64,000 nucleotides of DNA from positions 7,387,001 through 7,451,000 of the forward strand of contig NZ_CP036533.1 of assembly GCF_024585265.1 (NCBI RefSeq). The letters run 5' to 3'. The notes under the pieces were generated by a model. That model saw nothing but the letters and a program-made list of their open reading frames with translations, had not been told where the DNA came from and searched no databases. Shown piece by piece: positions 26,416 through 33,505 of the stretch. How positions within the stretch are numbered: the first letter of the stretch is position 1; the number at the start of each line of letters is the position of its first letter. This stretch comes from Bradyrhizobium sp. WBAH42. GTDB taxonomy: Bacteria; Pseudomonadota; Alphaproteobacteria; Rhizobiales; Xanthobacteraceae. Made by a program: the position numbers and the translations under genes.

Positions 26416-27396
26416 TTAGCGCGGCCGGCTGCGCTCGATGATCTCCGCTGCACCCTTCGCCAGCAGGTCCAGTCCCACCGCGCGGCCGAGCTCGCGCGGG
26501 CGGTTGGCGGGCCCGGCGCGCGAAGCTTCGATGATGGTGTTGCCGGAGAGATCGAGCACCGAGGCGGTGAGCGACATCTGATCGCCTGTGATGGTCGAGA
26601 AGCCCGCCACCGGCGAATTGCAGTGGCCGTTGAGCACCCAGAGCACCTCGCGCTCGGCGTCGGCGGAAGCGTGCGCAGAGGCGTCGTCGATCGACGACAG
26701 GATCTGTCGCGTCTGCCAGTCCTGCGCGGCACATTCGACCGCGACGATGCCCTGCCCTGCCGCCGGCAGCATCTCCACCGCGGTGAATTCGTAGGCGATG
26801 CGATGCGCCAGCCCGACGCGATCCAGGCCCGAGCGCGCCATGATCAGCGCATCGGCCGGCCCGACTGCCCCGCCATCCGGAAGGCGCTGCTTCTCGCCAT
26901 TGTCGAGTTTCCGCACCCTTGTGTCGGCGGCCCCACGGAAATGGATCACCTCCACCTCTGGGAACAACCGCCGCGCGTAGGCGGCGCGACGGACGGCATT
27001 GGTGCCAATCTTGAAGCCTTTGCCGCGGGACTGGCGTAGCGCTTCCAACGACACGCCGTCGCGCAGCACCAGCGCGTCGCTGGGCGGATCGCGCGACAGC
27101 GTGGCACCGATGACAAGGCCGGGCGTGTCCTCGTTGCCGGGCATGTCCTTCAGCGAATGCATCGCTGCCTGAAGCTCACCCGACAGCACCGCGGCGCGGA
27201 TCTGAGCCACGAAGGCCCCGCCCTTGCCGCCATGCGGCAACAGCTTGCTGGTCTGGTCGAGATCGCCCGTGGTGTCGAACTTGACGATCTCGACGTCGAG
27301 ACCGGGCACGGCGGCGGTCAGGCGGCGCGCAATCTCTTCCGTCTGTGCCAGCGCCATGGCGCTCTTGCGTGTGCCGATCTTGAATCGCGTAGCCAA
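26416..27396 (-). CDS. hemC: Hydroxymethylbilane synthase, divergent paralogue
   Basis: The 326-residue protein aligns along its length with porphobilinogen deaminase. It keeps GTRKSAMALAQ, GGKGGAFV, the catalytic Asp in HSLKDMP, the Arg pair in NAVRRA, the FRGAADTRVRKLDNG region (usual RGNVNTR altered) and the cofactor Cys in NGHCNSPVAG (usual GGC). An insertion of about 12 residues follows LDNGEK. All catalytic residues seem present, but the sequence is unlike standard HemC, so it may be a second copy or act on a related substrate. TTG 27396 has AGAGGG 7 nt upstream; TTG 27402 is too close to it. It lies 26 bp after the GMC oxidoreductase stop. Confidence 0.8.
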   Translation of the reverse strand: MATRFKIGTRKSAMALAQTEEIARRLTAAVPGLDVEIVKFDTTGDLDQTSKLLPHGGKGGAFVAQIRAAVLSGELQAAMHSLKDMPGNEDTPGLVIGATLSRDPPSDALVLRDGVSLEALRQSRGKGFKIGTNAVRRAAYARRLFPEVEVIHFRGAADTRVRKLDNGEKQRLPDGGAVGPADALIMARSGLDRVGLAHRIAYEFTAVEMLPAAGQGIVAVECAAQDWQTRQILSSIDDASAHASADAEREVLWVLNGHCNSPVAGFSTITGDQMSLTASVLDLSGNTIIEASRAGPANRPRELGRAVGLDLLAKGAAEIIERSRPR

Positions 27397-27422
27397 GTCC
27401 AAACCCTCTCAAGCAGCGAAGT

Positions 27423-29048
27423 TTATCGCGCATCCTCCAATATCATGTCGGAGGCCTTTTCGGCGATCATGATGATCGGCGCATTGGTGTTCCCCGACAC
27501 CAGATCCGGCATGATCGAGCCGTCGACGACACGCAAGGCTTCGAGTCCCCTCACCTTCAGCCGCTGATCGACCACGGCGAGCGCATCGTTGCCCATACGA
27601 CAGGTCGAGGTCGGATGATAGATGGTGCTGCCCCGGTCGCGGCAATAGTCCAGGATCTCGGCGTCCGTGGATACCTTCGCCCCGGGATCGTACTCGTCCA
27701 CCACGAACGGCTTCAGCGCCGGTGCGTTCAACATCTTGCGCAGGATCTTGATGCCTTCGACATTGGTGGTGCGGTCGGTCTCGGTGGACATGTAGTTGAT
27801 GCGGATCTCCGGCGGCACGGTCGGGTCTGCGCTCTTGATGCGCAAGGTGCCGCGGCTCTCGGGCCGGAGCTGGCACACCGACGCCGTGAAGCCGGAGAAA
27901 TCGTGCAGCTTCTCGCCCATCTTGTCGGTCGAGAACGGCAGGAAGTGCACCTGGATGTCGGGCGAGGCGAGGCGCGGACTGGTCTTGAAGAATGCGCCCG
28001 CCGTGCCGGCTGCGATCGTCAGCCAGCCCTTCCGAAACAGCGCGTAGCGCGCGCCGGCCATGGTGCGGCGAAGCGGATGATTGATGGTGTCGTTGAGCGT
28101 GATCTTCTGCGAGCAGCGCATCACGATGCGGACCTGCATGTGATCCTGCAGATCGTGACCGACGCCCGGTGCGTCCAGCACCACATCGATGCCGTGCCGG
28201 CGCAGGAGATCGCCGGGGCCGACGCCGGAGAGCTGGAGCAGCTGCGGCGAATTGTAGGCGCCGCTCGACAGCACCACCTCCTTGCGCGCGCGGGCGCGGC
28301 GCAAGGAGGCGCCTTGCCGGTATTCGACGCCGACCGCCCGGCGCCCTTCGAACAGGATGCGCTGAGCGTGTGCGGAGGTCTCGATTTTGAGGTTGCTGCG
28401 CGCCCTCGCGGGACCGAGATAGGCGACCGAAGTCGAGGCGCGGCGACCGTTGCGCGTCGTGGTCTGGAACAGGCCGACGCCTTCCTGCGTCGCACCGTTG
28501 AAATCAGGATTGTAGGGCAGACCGGTCTCGACTGCGGCATCGATGAAGGCTTTTGACAACGGATCGGTCACGATCATGTTGGACACCGGCAGCGGCCCGC
28601 CCGTGCCGTGATAATGATCGGCGCCCCGCGACTGGTTCTCGGCCTTCTTGAAATAGGGCAGCACGTCGTCATAGCCCCAGCCGGTGTTGCCGAGCTGGCG
28701 CCAGCGGTCGTAATCCTCGTGCTGGCCGCGGACATAGAGCAGGCCGTTGATCGAGCTCGATCCGCCCAGCGTTTTTCCGCGCGGCTGGAATACCTGGCGG
28801 CCCTTGAGCTCGGGCTCCGGCTCGGTCTGGTACATCCAGTTGACGCTCTTCTCCTTGAACAGCTTGCCGTAGCCGAGCGGGACGTGGATCCAGATATTGG
28901 AATCCTTCGGGCCGGCCTCGAGCAGCAGCACGCTGTGCTTGCCGTTCGCCGAAAGCCTGTTGGCGAGCACGCAGCCGGCGGAGCCGGCGCCGACGATGAT
29001 GTAGTCGAATTCGGGATCGGTGGGTGCGAGGGCGGAAGTTGCGTTCAT
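27423..29048 (-). CDS. GMC-family FAD oxidoreductase (choline/alcohol dehydrogenase-like)
   Basis: The 541-residue protein begins with the FAD dinucleotide fold DYIIVGAGSAGCVLANRLS and has GMC signature 1 (RGKTLGGSSSINGLLYVRG) and signature 2 (VVLSSGAYNSPQLLQLSG). The C-terminal block HPTSTCRMG, then VVDGSIMPDLVSGNTNAPIIMIAEKASD, includes the catalytic His and Asn. It probably oxidises a primary alcohol, with electrons passed to a membrane acceptor. Homology cannot separate choline from other alcohols here; no betaine aldehyde dehydrogenase is adjacent. The hemC-like gene follows 26 bp downstream. Confidence 0.9.
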   Translation of the reverse strand: MNATSALAPTDPEFDYIIVGAGSAGCVLANRLSANGKHSVLLLEAGPKDSNIWIHVPLGYGKLFKEKSVNWMYQTEPEPELKGRQVFQPRGKTLGGSSSINGLLYVRGQHEDYDRWRQLGNTGWGYDDVLPYFKKAENQSRGADHYHGTGGPLPVSNMIVTDPLSKAFIDAAVETGLPYNPDFNGATQEGVGLFQTTTRNGRRASTSVAYLGPARARSNLKIETSAHAQRILFEGRRAVGVEYRQGASLRRARARKEVVLSSGAYNSPQLLQLSGVGPGDLLRRHGIDVVLDAPGVGHDLQDHMQVRIVMRCSQKITLNDTINHPLRRTMAGARYALFRKGWLTIAAGTAGAFFKTSPRLASPDIQVHFLPFSTDKMGEKLHDFSGFTASVCQLRPESRGTLRIKSADPTVPPEIRINYMSTETDRTTNVEGIKILRKMLNAPALKPFVVDEYDPGAKVSTDAEILDYCRDRGSTIYHPTSTCRMGNDALAVVDQRLKVRGLEALRVVDGSIMPDLVSGNTNAPIIMIAEKASDMILEDAR

Positions 29049-29088
29049 GCGCTACTGTTCTTCTTGTTGGCGTGGGCGTTTCCGACTT

Positions 29089-29244
29089 CACCTCTCCCCG
29101 GCGGGGAGAGGTCGGATTGCGCGCGGCGATGCGCAGCATCGTCCGTAGCAATCCGGGTGAGGGGCCGCAACGGAAAGTGAGACCGTAACCCCTCACCCGG
29201 ATCGCATCTTCGATGCGATCCGACCTCTCCCTACGGGAGAGGTG
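29089..29244. repeat. Intergenic palindromic repeat, family C copy 1
   Basis: It starts CACCTCTCCCC and ends GGGAGAGGTG, with internal CAATCCGGGTGAGGGG and CCCCTCACCCGGATCGCATC arms. A second copy at 29900-30034 has the same orientation. It fills the gap between the GMC gene and the TetR gene. Confidence 0.88.
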
Positions 29245-29296
29245 AAGCGAACTCGGAGTCGACACCACCCACATAGCTGGCTCCGCGTTAAGGCGA

Positions 29297-29887
29297 TCAT
29301 GCCTTGACGCGCAGCGCTTCCACCAGCGACTTGAACGCACGGGCATATTCCGCGCCCGCCTTGGCGATATCGGCGCGTCGGGCGCAGGCGACCGCGGCCT
29401 CCGTGACCGCCCCGAGCAGCAGCCGCGCGAGCGGCTCGACAGGCTGCCGTGCGATCAGGCCGGCCTCCATCGCGGCGGAGAGCGCGCGCGGGATCTTGCC
29501 GCCGAAGTGCTGCGCGTCGATCTCGCGCCAGCGTTCCCAGCCAAGCACCGCCGGGCCGTCGCGCAGGATGATCTGGCCGGTCGGCCCCTTCGCGGTCGCT
29601 GCGAAGTAGTGCTGGGTGCCGGCAACCATGGCGGCGAGCACGTCCTTCTCGGCGCGTGCCGTGCGGTCGATCTCGACAACGAGGTCGCGCGAGACCTGGT
29701 CGAACACGGCCTCGAACACCGCCTCCTTGGTCTTGAAGTGATGATAGACCGCGCCCTTGGCGACCGAAGCGCCTTCGGCAATGTCGTCCATGGTGGTGGC
29801 GGCAAAGCCGTGCGTCCCGAACAGGCGCCGCGCCGCCGTCAGGATCGCCTCCGATGTCGCCGCCCGCCGTTCCGCCTGTTTGACCAT
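29297..29887 (-). CDS. TetR/AcrR-family repressor
   Basis: The 196-residue protein has the N-terminal helix-turn-helix ILTAARRLFGTHGFAATTMDDIAEGASVAKGAVYHHFKTKEAVF and a helical C-terminal ligand domain. ATG 29887 begins the family; the upstream frame runs into the family C repeat. The NTF2-like gene is divergent, and a good TetR-type palindrome lies just before that gene, so this protein probably represses it and perhaps itself. The gene is bracketed by two copies of one repeat. Confidence 0.9.
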   Translation of the reverse strand: MVKQAERRAATSEAILTAARRLFGTHGFAATTMDDIAEGASVAKGAVYHHFKTKEAVFEAVFDQVSRDLVVEIDRTARAEKDVLAAMVAGTQHYFAATAKGPTGQIILRDGPAVLGWERWREIDAQHFGGKIPRALSAAMEAGLIARQPVEPLARLLLGAVTEAAVACARRADIAKAGAEYARAFKSLVEALRVKA

Positions 29888-29899
29888 GGGTCTTGTCTC

Positions 29900-30034
29900 C
29901 ACCTCTCCCCACCGGGGAGAGGTCGGATTGCGCAGCAATCCGGGTGAGGGGCTGCTGCAGCGTTGGGTAAGACTGCAACCCCTCACCCGGATCGCATCTT
30001 GCGATGCGATCCGACCTCTCCCTACGGGAGAGGT
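29900..30034. repeat. Intergenic palindromic repeat, family C copy 2
   Basis: It has the same start (CACCTCTCCCC), the same end (GGGAGAGGTG) and the same internal CAATCCGGGTGAGGGG / CCCCTCACCCGGATCGCATC arms as the copy at 29089-29244, but a shorter centre. It begins 13 bp upstream of the tetR start codon and separates the gene from its probable operator. Confidence 0.88.
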
Positions 30035-30113
30035 GTTTCGAGTTCTTGGCTCGCATCGACTCAATCTTCCTTCCCGTCTAGTCGAATTCAGTTCGGGCGG
30101 CCAGTTGACTTTT

Positions 30114-30147
30114 CGACTATCGGTCGGTATTTACCGACCATCAGTCG
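30114..30147. promoter_or_regulatory. TetR-type operator upstream of the NTF2-like gene
   Basis: The core GGTCGGTA-TT-TACCGACC is a perfect 8-bp inverted repeat; flanking CGACT...AGTCG extends it to 34 bp with 13 of 16 positions paired. A further overlapping TCAGTCGGTT half-site follows. It ends 22 bp before ATG 30170, where a repressor would block transcription. Confidence 0.75.
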
Positions 30148-30169
30148 GTTTTAGCCTTGAGGTGACAAC

Positions 30170-30535
30170 ATGCCGAGCCGAGAGATCGTCGAAGCCTTTG
30201 CAAAGCGGCTGGAGGATGGCGACTTCGTCGGCGCGATCCTCGACTACTACACCCCCGACGCATCAACCTATGAGAACCTCGCCGCGCCCGTGGTCGGACG
30301 CGACAAGCTCGCGGACAAGGAGCGCGGCGTGCTGGCGGCGTTCAAGGAGGTCACTGCCGTGCGCCTCGGCCCGAGCCTGATCGATGGCGACATTGTCGCC
30401 AGTCGCTGGAAATTCTCCTTCACCAACGCCGAGGGCGTGACACGGACGCTGGAGGAGATCGCGTGGCAGACCTGGCGAGGCAATGAGATCATCGAAGAGC
30501 GCTTCTTCTACGATCCGAAGCAACTCGGACGCTGA
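30170..30535 (+). CDS. NTF2-like (SnoaL-type) protein
   Basis: This is a 121-residue protein with the cone-shaped NTF2-like pattern: EAFAKRLEDGDFVGAILDYYTPDASTYEN at the N-terminus, then alternating strands VAVRLGPSLIDGDIVASRWKF-like and EEIAWQTWRGNEIIEERFFYDP. Such proteins are small ketosteroid-isomerase-like enzymes or ligand binders; no catalytic assignment is possible. It sits directly behind a TetR operator and is probably induced by the ligand of the adjacent repressor. Confidence 0.8.
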   Translation: MPSREIVEAFAKRLEDGDFVGAILDYYTPDASTYENLAAPVVGRDKLADKERGVLAAFKEVTAVRLGPSLIDGDIVASRWKFSFTNAEGVTRTLEEIAWQTWRGNEIIEERFFYDPKQLGR

Positions 30536-30546
30536 TCAGGATTTCC

Positions 30547-31491
30547 CTATCGGTACAGCATGACCACGGCAATGCCGACGAGAGGCGCAAGAAACTGAAC
30601 GGCCTGCCATGCAGAGCCGGTGATGGACCACCGTCCATAGACGATGGTGCCGCCGGGCTGCGATGGCGGTCCGGCCCGATCCCTGAAGGCTTTCCATCGC
30701 GCCTCGGCGGGCCCGAGAAAATCATCGGGCTTGACTGTCATGTCGGCGCTATTGAGCACGACCTGAATCATCTCGCCTTTCGACTGGAACATGGCCTCGG
30801 CCCCGGGCGGCGAGAAGAAGCTGCGCTTCGGGGCGATATGCTGCTCATAGAAGTTCTGACCGACCGTGACGGCAGCAGCATACGGACTGACAAACGGCAC
30901 CCCCGAGATGCCAGGGACCTCGAGGTGGCCCACCCCACGCACCTCCTGCCAGGGGATGAACAAACCCTTGAGCCAGGGTCTGTGAAAGCGGATGCCCGCG
31001 GCAGACATGGAGACGACTGCCCGATCCGCATAGAAGTGCCGGTAGGACGAGAACGCGATCCATCCCAATCCCAAATAGAGCAACATCCAGCCGAAAACGT
31101 TCAGCGATGGGTTCACGAGATGGCTCCAATAGAGACTGCGCATCGCGCCGACATAGCTGGAGCCGCCGCCCGACCCGCCGACTATCAAGCTGATCCCACC
31201 GATGAGGGCGGAGACGACGATCAGGACAAGGACGCCGATCAACAATTCCAGAAGCAATGGCAGGCCGGACCGTCCGATCAGGGCCGTCAGTGCATAGCCT
31301 GCGAACGCCAGACCTAGCAGAGCCAAATAGATCGTGGCCAAAACCGCTCCATTCTGGCCGCGGCTCTCGGCGTGAAGCCCGATCGCAAGGCCGGCGACGC
31401 AAGCCCACATGGCCCAGGGGACCCGGTCCATCCGCCATTGGTCCATCGTGTATTCGACCGTTGCCGACACGTCAGCTGAAGGCTCGCTCAT
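30547..31491 (-). CDS. Hypothetical polytopic membrane protein
   Basis: The 314-residue product has about four hydrophobic segments in the N-terminal half (WAMWACVAGLAIGL, LATIYLALLGLAFAGYALTALI, LLLELLIGVLVLIVVSALIGGI, NVFGWMLLYLGLGWIAF), then a soluble beta-rich domain resembling a PH-like fold (SMSAAGIRFHRPWLKGLFIPWQEVRGV), and a final hydrophobic helix at the C-terminus. ATG 31491 follows GAGGG; the frame upstream to 31794 is Arg/Pro/Ser-rich and not protein-like. I do not recognise a named family. It is convergent with the NTF2-like gene. Confidence 0.7.
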   Translation of the reverse strand: MSEPSADVSATVEYTMDQWRMDRVPWAMWACVAGLAIGLHAESRGQNGAVLATIYLALLGLAFAGYALTALIGRSGLPLLLELLIGVLVLIVVSALIGGISLIVGGSGGGSSYVGAMRSLYWSHLVNPSLNVFGWMLLYLGLGWIAFSSYRHFYADRAVVSMSAAGIRFHRPWLKGLFIPWQEVRGVGHLEVPGISGVPFVSPYAAAVTVGQNFYEQHIAPKRSFFSPPGAEAMFQSKGEMIQVVLNSADMTVKPDDFLGPAEARWKAFRDRAGPPSQPGGTIVYGRWSITGSAWQAVQFLAPLVGIAVVMLYR

Positions 31492-31792
31492 CGACAGGCC
31501 CTCGGGATTTCGAATGCATCGGGTGCCGACGCGGCGCACGGTGCCTGTCGGTCCGCGAAACCTATCACGCGATCGAGGGGGGCGTCTCGATCTGGCCGGG
31601 TGCGGCAAAAGGCCGATCGAAGAGCCGCTCTCCAGGAGCCCCTCAGGCCTTGATGCGAGACGCTGACGCGCCTGAGGCCGGACATTGGCGCGACTCCCAT
31701 TCGGAAGGGATGAAGATTCATCCGGAGCGCTCCACGCGCAAGTCCCGTGCGTCGCTTGCCATTTAAGGACTGATTGGTCTATATATATCGGC
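31492..31792. other. Divergent intergenic region between membrane protein and TetR gene
   Basis: No gene is supported here: frames on both strands are short, Arg/Ser/Pro-rich and lack ribosome sites. The only recognisable element is the operator-like sequence at 31767-31780 near the right end, just ahead of the TetR gene. Confidence 0.5.
31767..31780. promoter_or_regulatory. Probable autoregulatory operator of the TetR gene
   Basis: GGACTGATTGGTCT differs from the perfect palindrome GGACCGATCGGTCC at 32447-32460 at three positions, all C/T changes. Both are flanked on the same side by an ATATAT tract when read in the matching orientation. It lies 12 bp before ATG 31793. Confidence 0.65.
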
Positions 31793-32407
31793 ATGCGGCA
31801 GACAACCCCAGCGCGGCTGCCCCGTGGCCGGCCGCGAAGTTTCGATATGGAAATCGCCGTCGAGCGCGCGATGGAGGTGTTCTGGGCGCGTGGCTATCAT
31901 GCCACGGCGCTGCCCGACCTTCTTCGGGCGACGAGGTTGTCGCGGGGCAGCCTCTACGCCGCTTTCGGCGACAAGCATTCGCTGTTCTTGCGTGCGCTTG
32001 ATCGCTACATCGCGGACGCCTCGAGGCGTATGGACGGGGAATTCGATCCCCGCAACGATCCGGTGGCGGGCCTGCGGGCCTACCTTGCCGGCTACGTCGA
32101 GCGCACCAGCGGGAGCAACGGTCGGCGCGGATGCCTCTTGGTGGCCACAGCGATGGAATTGGCCGGCCAGGATGCCGAAGTCGGTCGCCGCGTTGCGAGT
32201 TTCTTCAAGGCCATGGAAGCCAAGGTGACGGATGCACTGTCCCGCGCGAAAGCGGCCGGCAAGTTGGCCGACAATGTCGAGCCCGCGATCGCCGCCAACA
32301 TCCTCGTCCGTTTCGTCGAAGGACTGCGTGTGGTCGGCAAGACGGGGCCGGCACGGATCACATCGCAAGCCGCCGCCGACGCTCTCCTCGGCCGCTTCGT
32401 GAAGTAA
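31793..32407 (+). CDS. TetR/AcrR-family regulator of the adjacent exporter
   Basis: The 204-residue protein begins MRQTTPARLPRGRPRSFDMEI and has the helix-turn-helix ALPDLLRATRLSRGSLYAAFGDKHSLFLRAL. The C-terminal part has the GCLLVATAMEL motif common in the AcrR-like group (YfiR/TetR_C_33-like). The same 14-bp operator sequence precedes this gene and the downstream transporter, so it probably represses both. It is followed 67 bp later by the DMT gene on the same strand. Confidence 0.9.
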   Translation: MRQTTPARLPRGRPRSFDMEIAVERAMEVFWARGYHATALPDLLRATRLSRGSLYAAFGDKHSLFLRALDRYIADASRRMDGEFDPRNDPVAGLRAYLAGYVERTSGSNGRRGCLLVATAMELAGQDAEVGRRVASFFKAMEAKVTDALSRAKAAGKLADNVEPAIAANILVRFVEGLRVVGKTGPARITSQAAADALLGRFVK

Positions 32408-32446
32408 TCCCATGGATGCCTTTGGCATATCGGCGCATCCATATAT

Positions 32447-32460
32447 GGACCGATCGGTCC
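32447..32460. promoter_or_regulatory. TetR operator upstream of the DMT exporter
   Basis: GGACCGATCGGTCC is a perfect 14-bp palindrome, preceded by CATATAT, and ends 14 bp before ATG 32475, overlapping the likely transcription start. It is a near-copy of the site in front of the tetR gene. Confidence 0.75.
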
Positions 32461-32474
32461 TGAAAGGGTGGGCC

Positions 32475-33335
32475 ATGTCTAGCATCCAGATCGTTTGCGC
32501 CATCGCCGTTCCCATGATCTGGGGATATCAGTTCGTCGCCATCAAGGTGGGCGTCGCGGAGTTTCCGCCGCTGTTCTTCCTCGCACTCCGCTTTCTGGTC
32601 ATCGCTGTGCTGCTCGTTCCCTTCGTCGACAGGCCTACGCGTCGGCAACTCGGTCCTGTTGCGGCCATTTCGCTGTTCCTGGGCGTACTGAATTTCGGGC
32701 TCTTCTATGTCGGGCTTGGACTCGGCTCGGGAAGCATGTCGGCCGTCGCGTACCAGCTCGCCACGCCCTTCACCATCCTGTTGTCCTGGCCCATTCTGGC
32801 GGAGAGGCCGTCTCTCGCCACCTCTGCCGGAGTCGGACTTGCATTCGTGGGCGTGACCGTGCTCGCGGCGGAGCCGGGCCTGTCGACCAACCTGATTCCG
32901 CTGCTGCTTGTAGGTGGTGCCGCTTTTGCCTTCGCGGTGTCTAACGTCTTGACGAAGCGTTACGGCCCCTTTGATCCCTTGATGTTGATGGGGTGGTCTT
33001 CGCTGCTCACGGTACCGCAGGTCATGTTGATGTCGCTGCTCCTTGAATATGGACAAGCGGCGAGCCTTGTGACGGCGGGCGAACTCGGCTGGCTGGCGCT
33101 CGCCTACACGATTTTAGTGGGGGGAATTGTCGGGTTTGGCCTCTGGTTCTGGCTGATCGCCCGTTGCTCGATGGTGCGCGTTGCGCCCTTCGGTCTGCTG
33201 CTTCCGGTGTTTGCCTTGCTTTCGAGCGTACTGTTTCTCGGTGACCGGCTCACGCCAAAGCTGATCGTCGGCGGACTGCTCGCGATGTCCGGGGTCGCCA
33301 TCACTCAGCTGAGACCGCGCCCCCGCCCCGCTTGA
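32475..33335 (+). CDS. DMT-superfamily (EamA) exporter
   Basis: The 286-residue protein has ten hydrophobic helices in two EamA repeats: IVCAIAVPMIWGYQFVAIKVG and FFLALRF in the first, then LLVGGAAFAFAVSNVLTKRYG in the second. EamA proteins export amino acids or metabolites such as cysteine pathway intermediates; the substrate is unknown. ATG 32475 follows AAAGGGTGGGCC. An in-frame ATG at 32412 would place the operator inside the coding region and is rejected. Confidence 0.88.
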   Translation: MSSIQIVCAIAVPMIWGYQFVAIKVGVAEFPPLFFLALRFLVIAVLLVPFVDRPTRRQLGPVAAISLFLGVLNFGLFYVGLGLGSGSMSAVAYQLATPFTILLSWPILAERPSLATSAGVGLAFVGVTVLAAEPGLSTNLIPLLLVGGAAFAFAVSNVLTKRYGPFDPLMLMGWSSLLTVPQVMLMSLLLEYGQAASLVTAGELGWLALAYTILVGGIVGFGLWFWLIARCSMVRVAPFGLLLPVFALLSSVLFLGDRLTPKLIVGGLLAMSGVAITQLRPRPRPA

Positions 33336-33505
33336 TGTCCGGCCTGTCGGGCATTTGTATCGATTTGTTATCGATACTGCGTGACGAACACGCAGAAGTG
33401 GTTACGGCGCGCCCCGCAGCCGTGGATAATTCATAGTTCGTCAAAGGTTTGCGGCGAATTCTCCGGATCGAGCCGAAAGGAACGGCCCTGGTGCTAGGCT
33501 CTGGA

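Noticed and set aside
32412..32474. Upstream ATG for the DMT exporter
   Set aside because: It would place the palindromic operator inside the coding sequence and add a non-membrane N-terminus; ATG 32475 has the better ribosome site.
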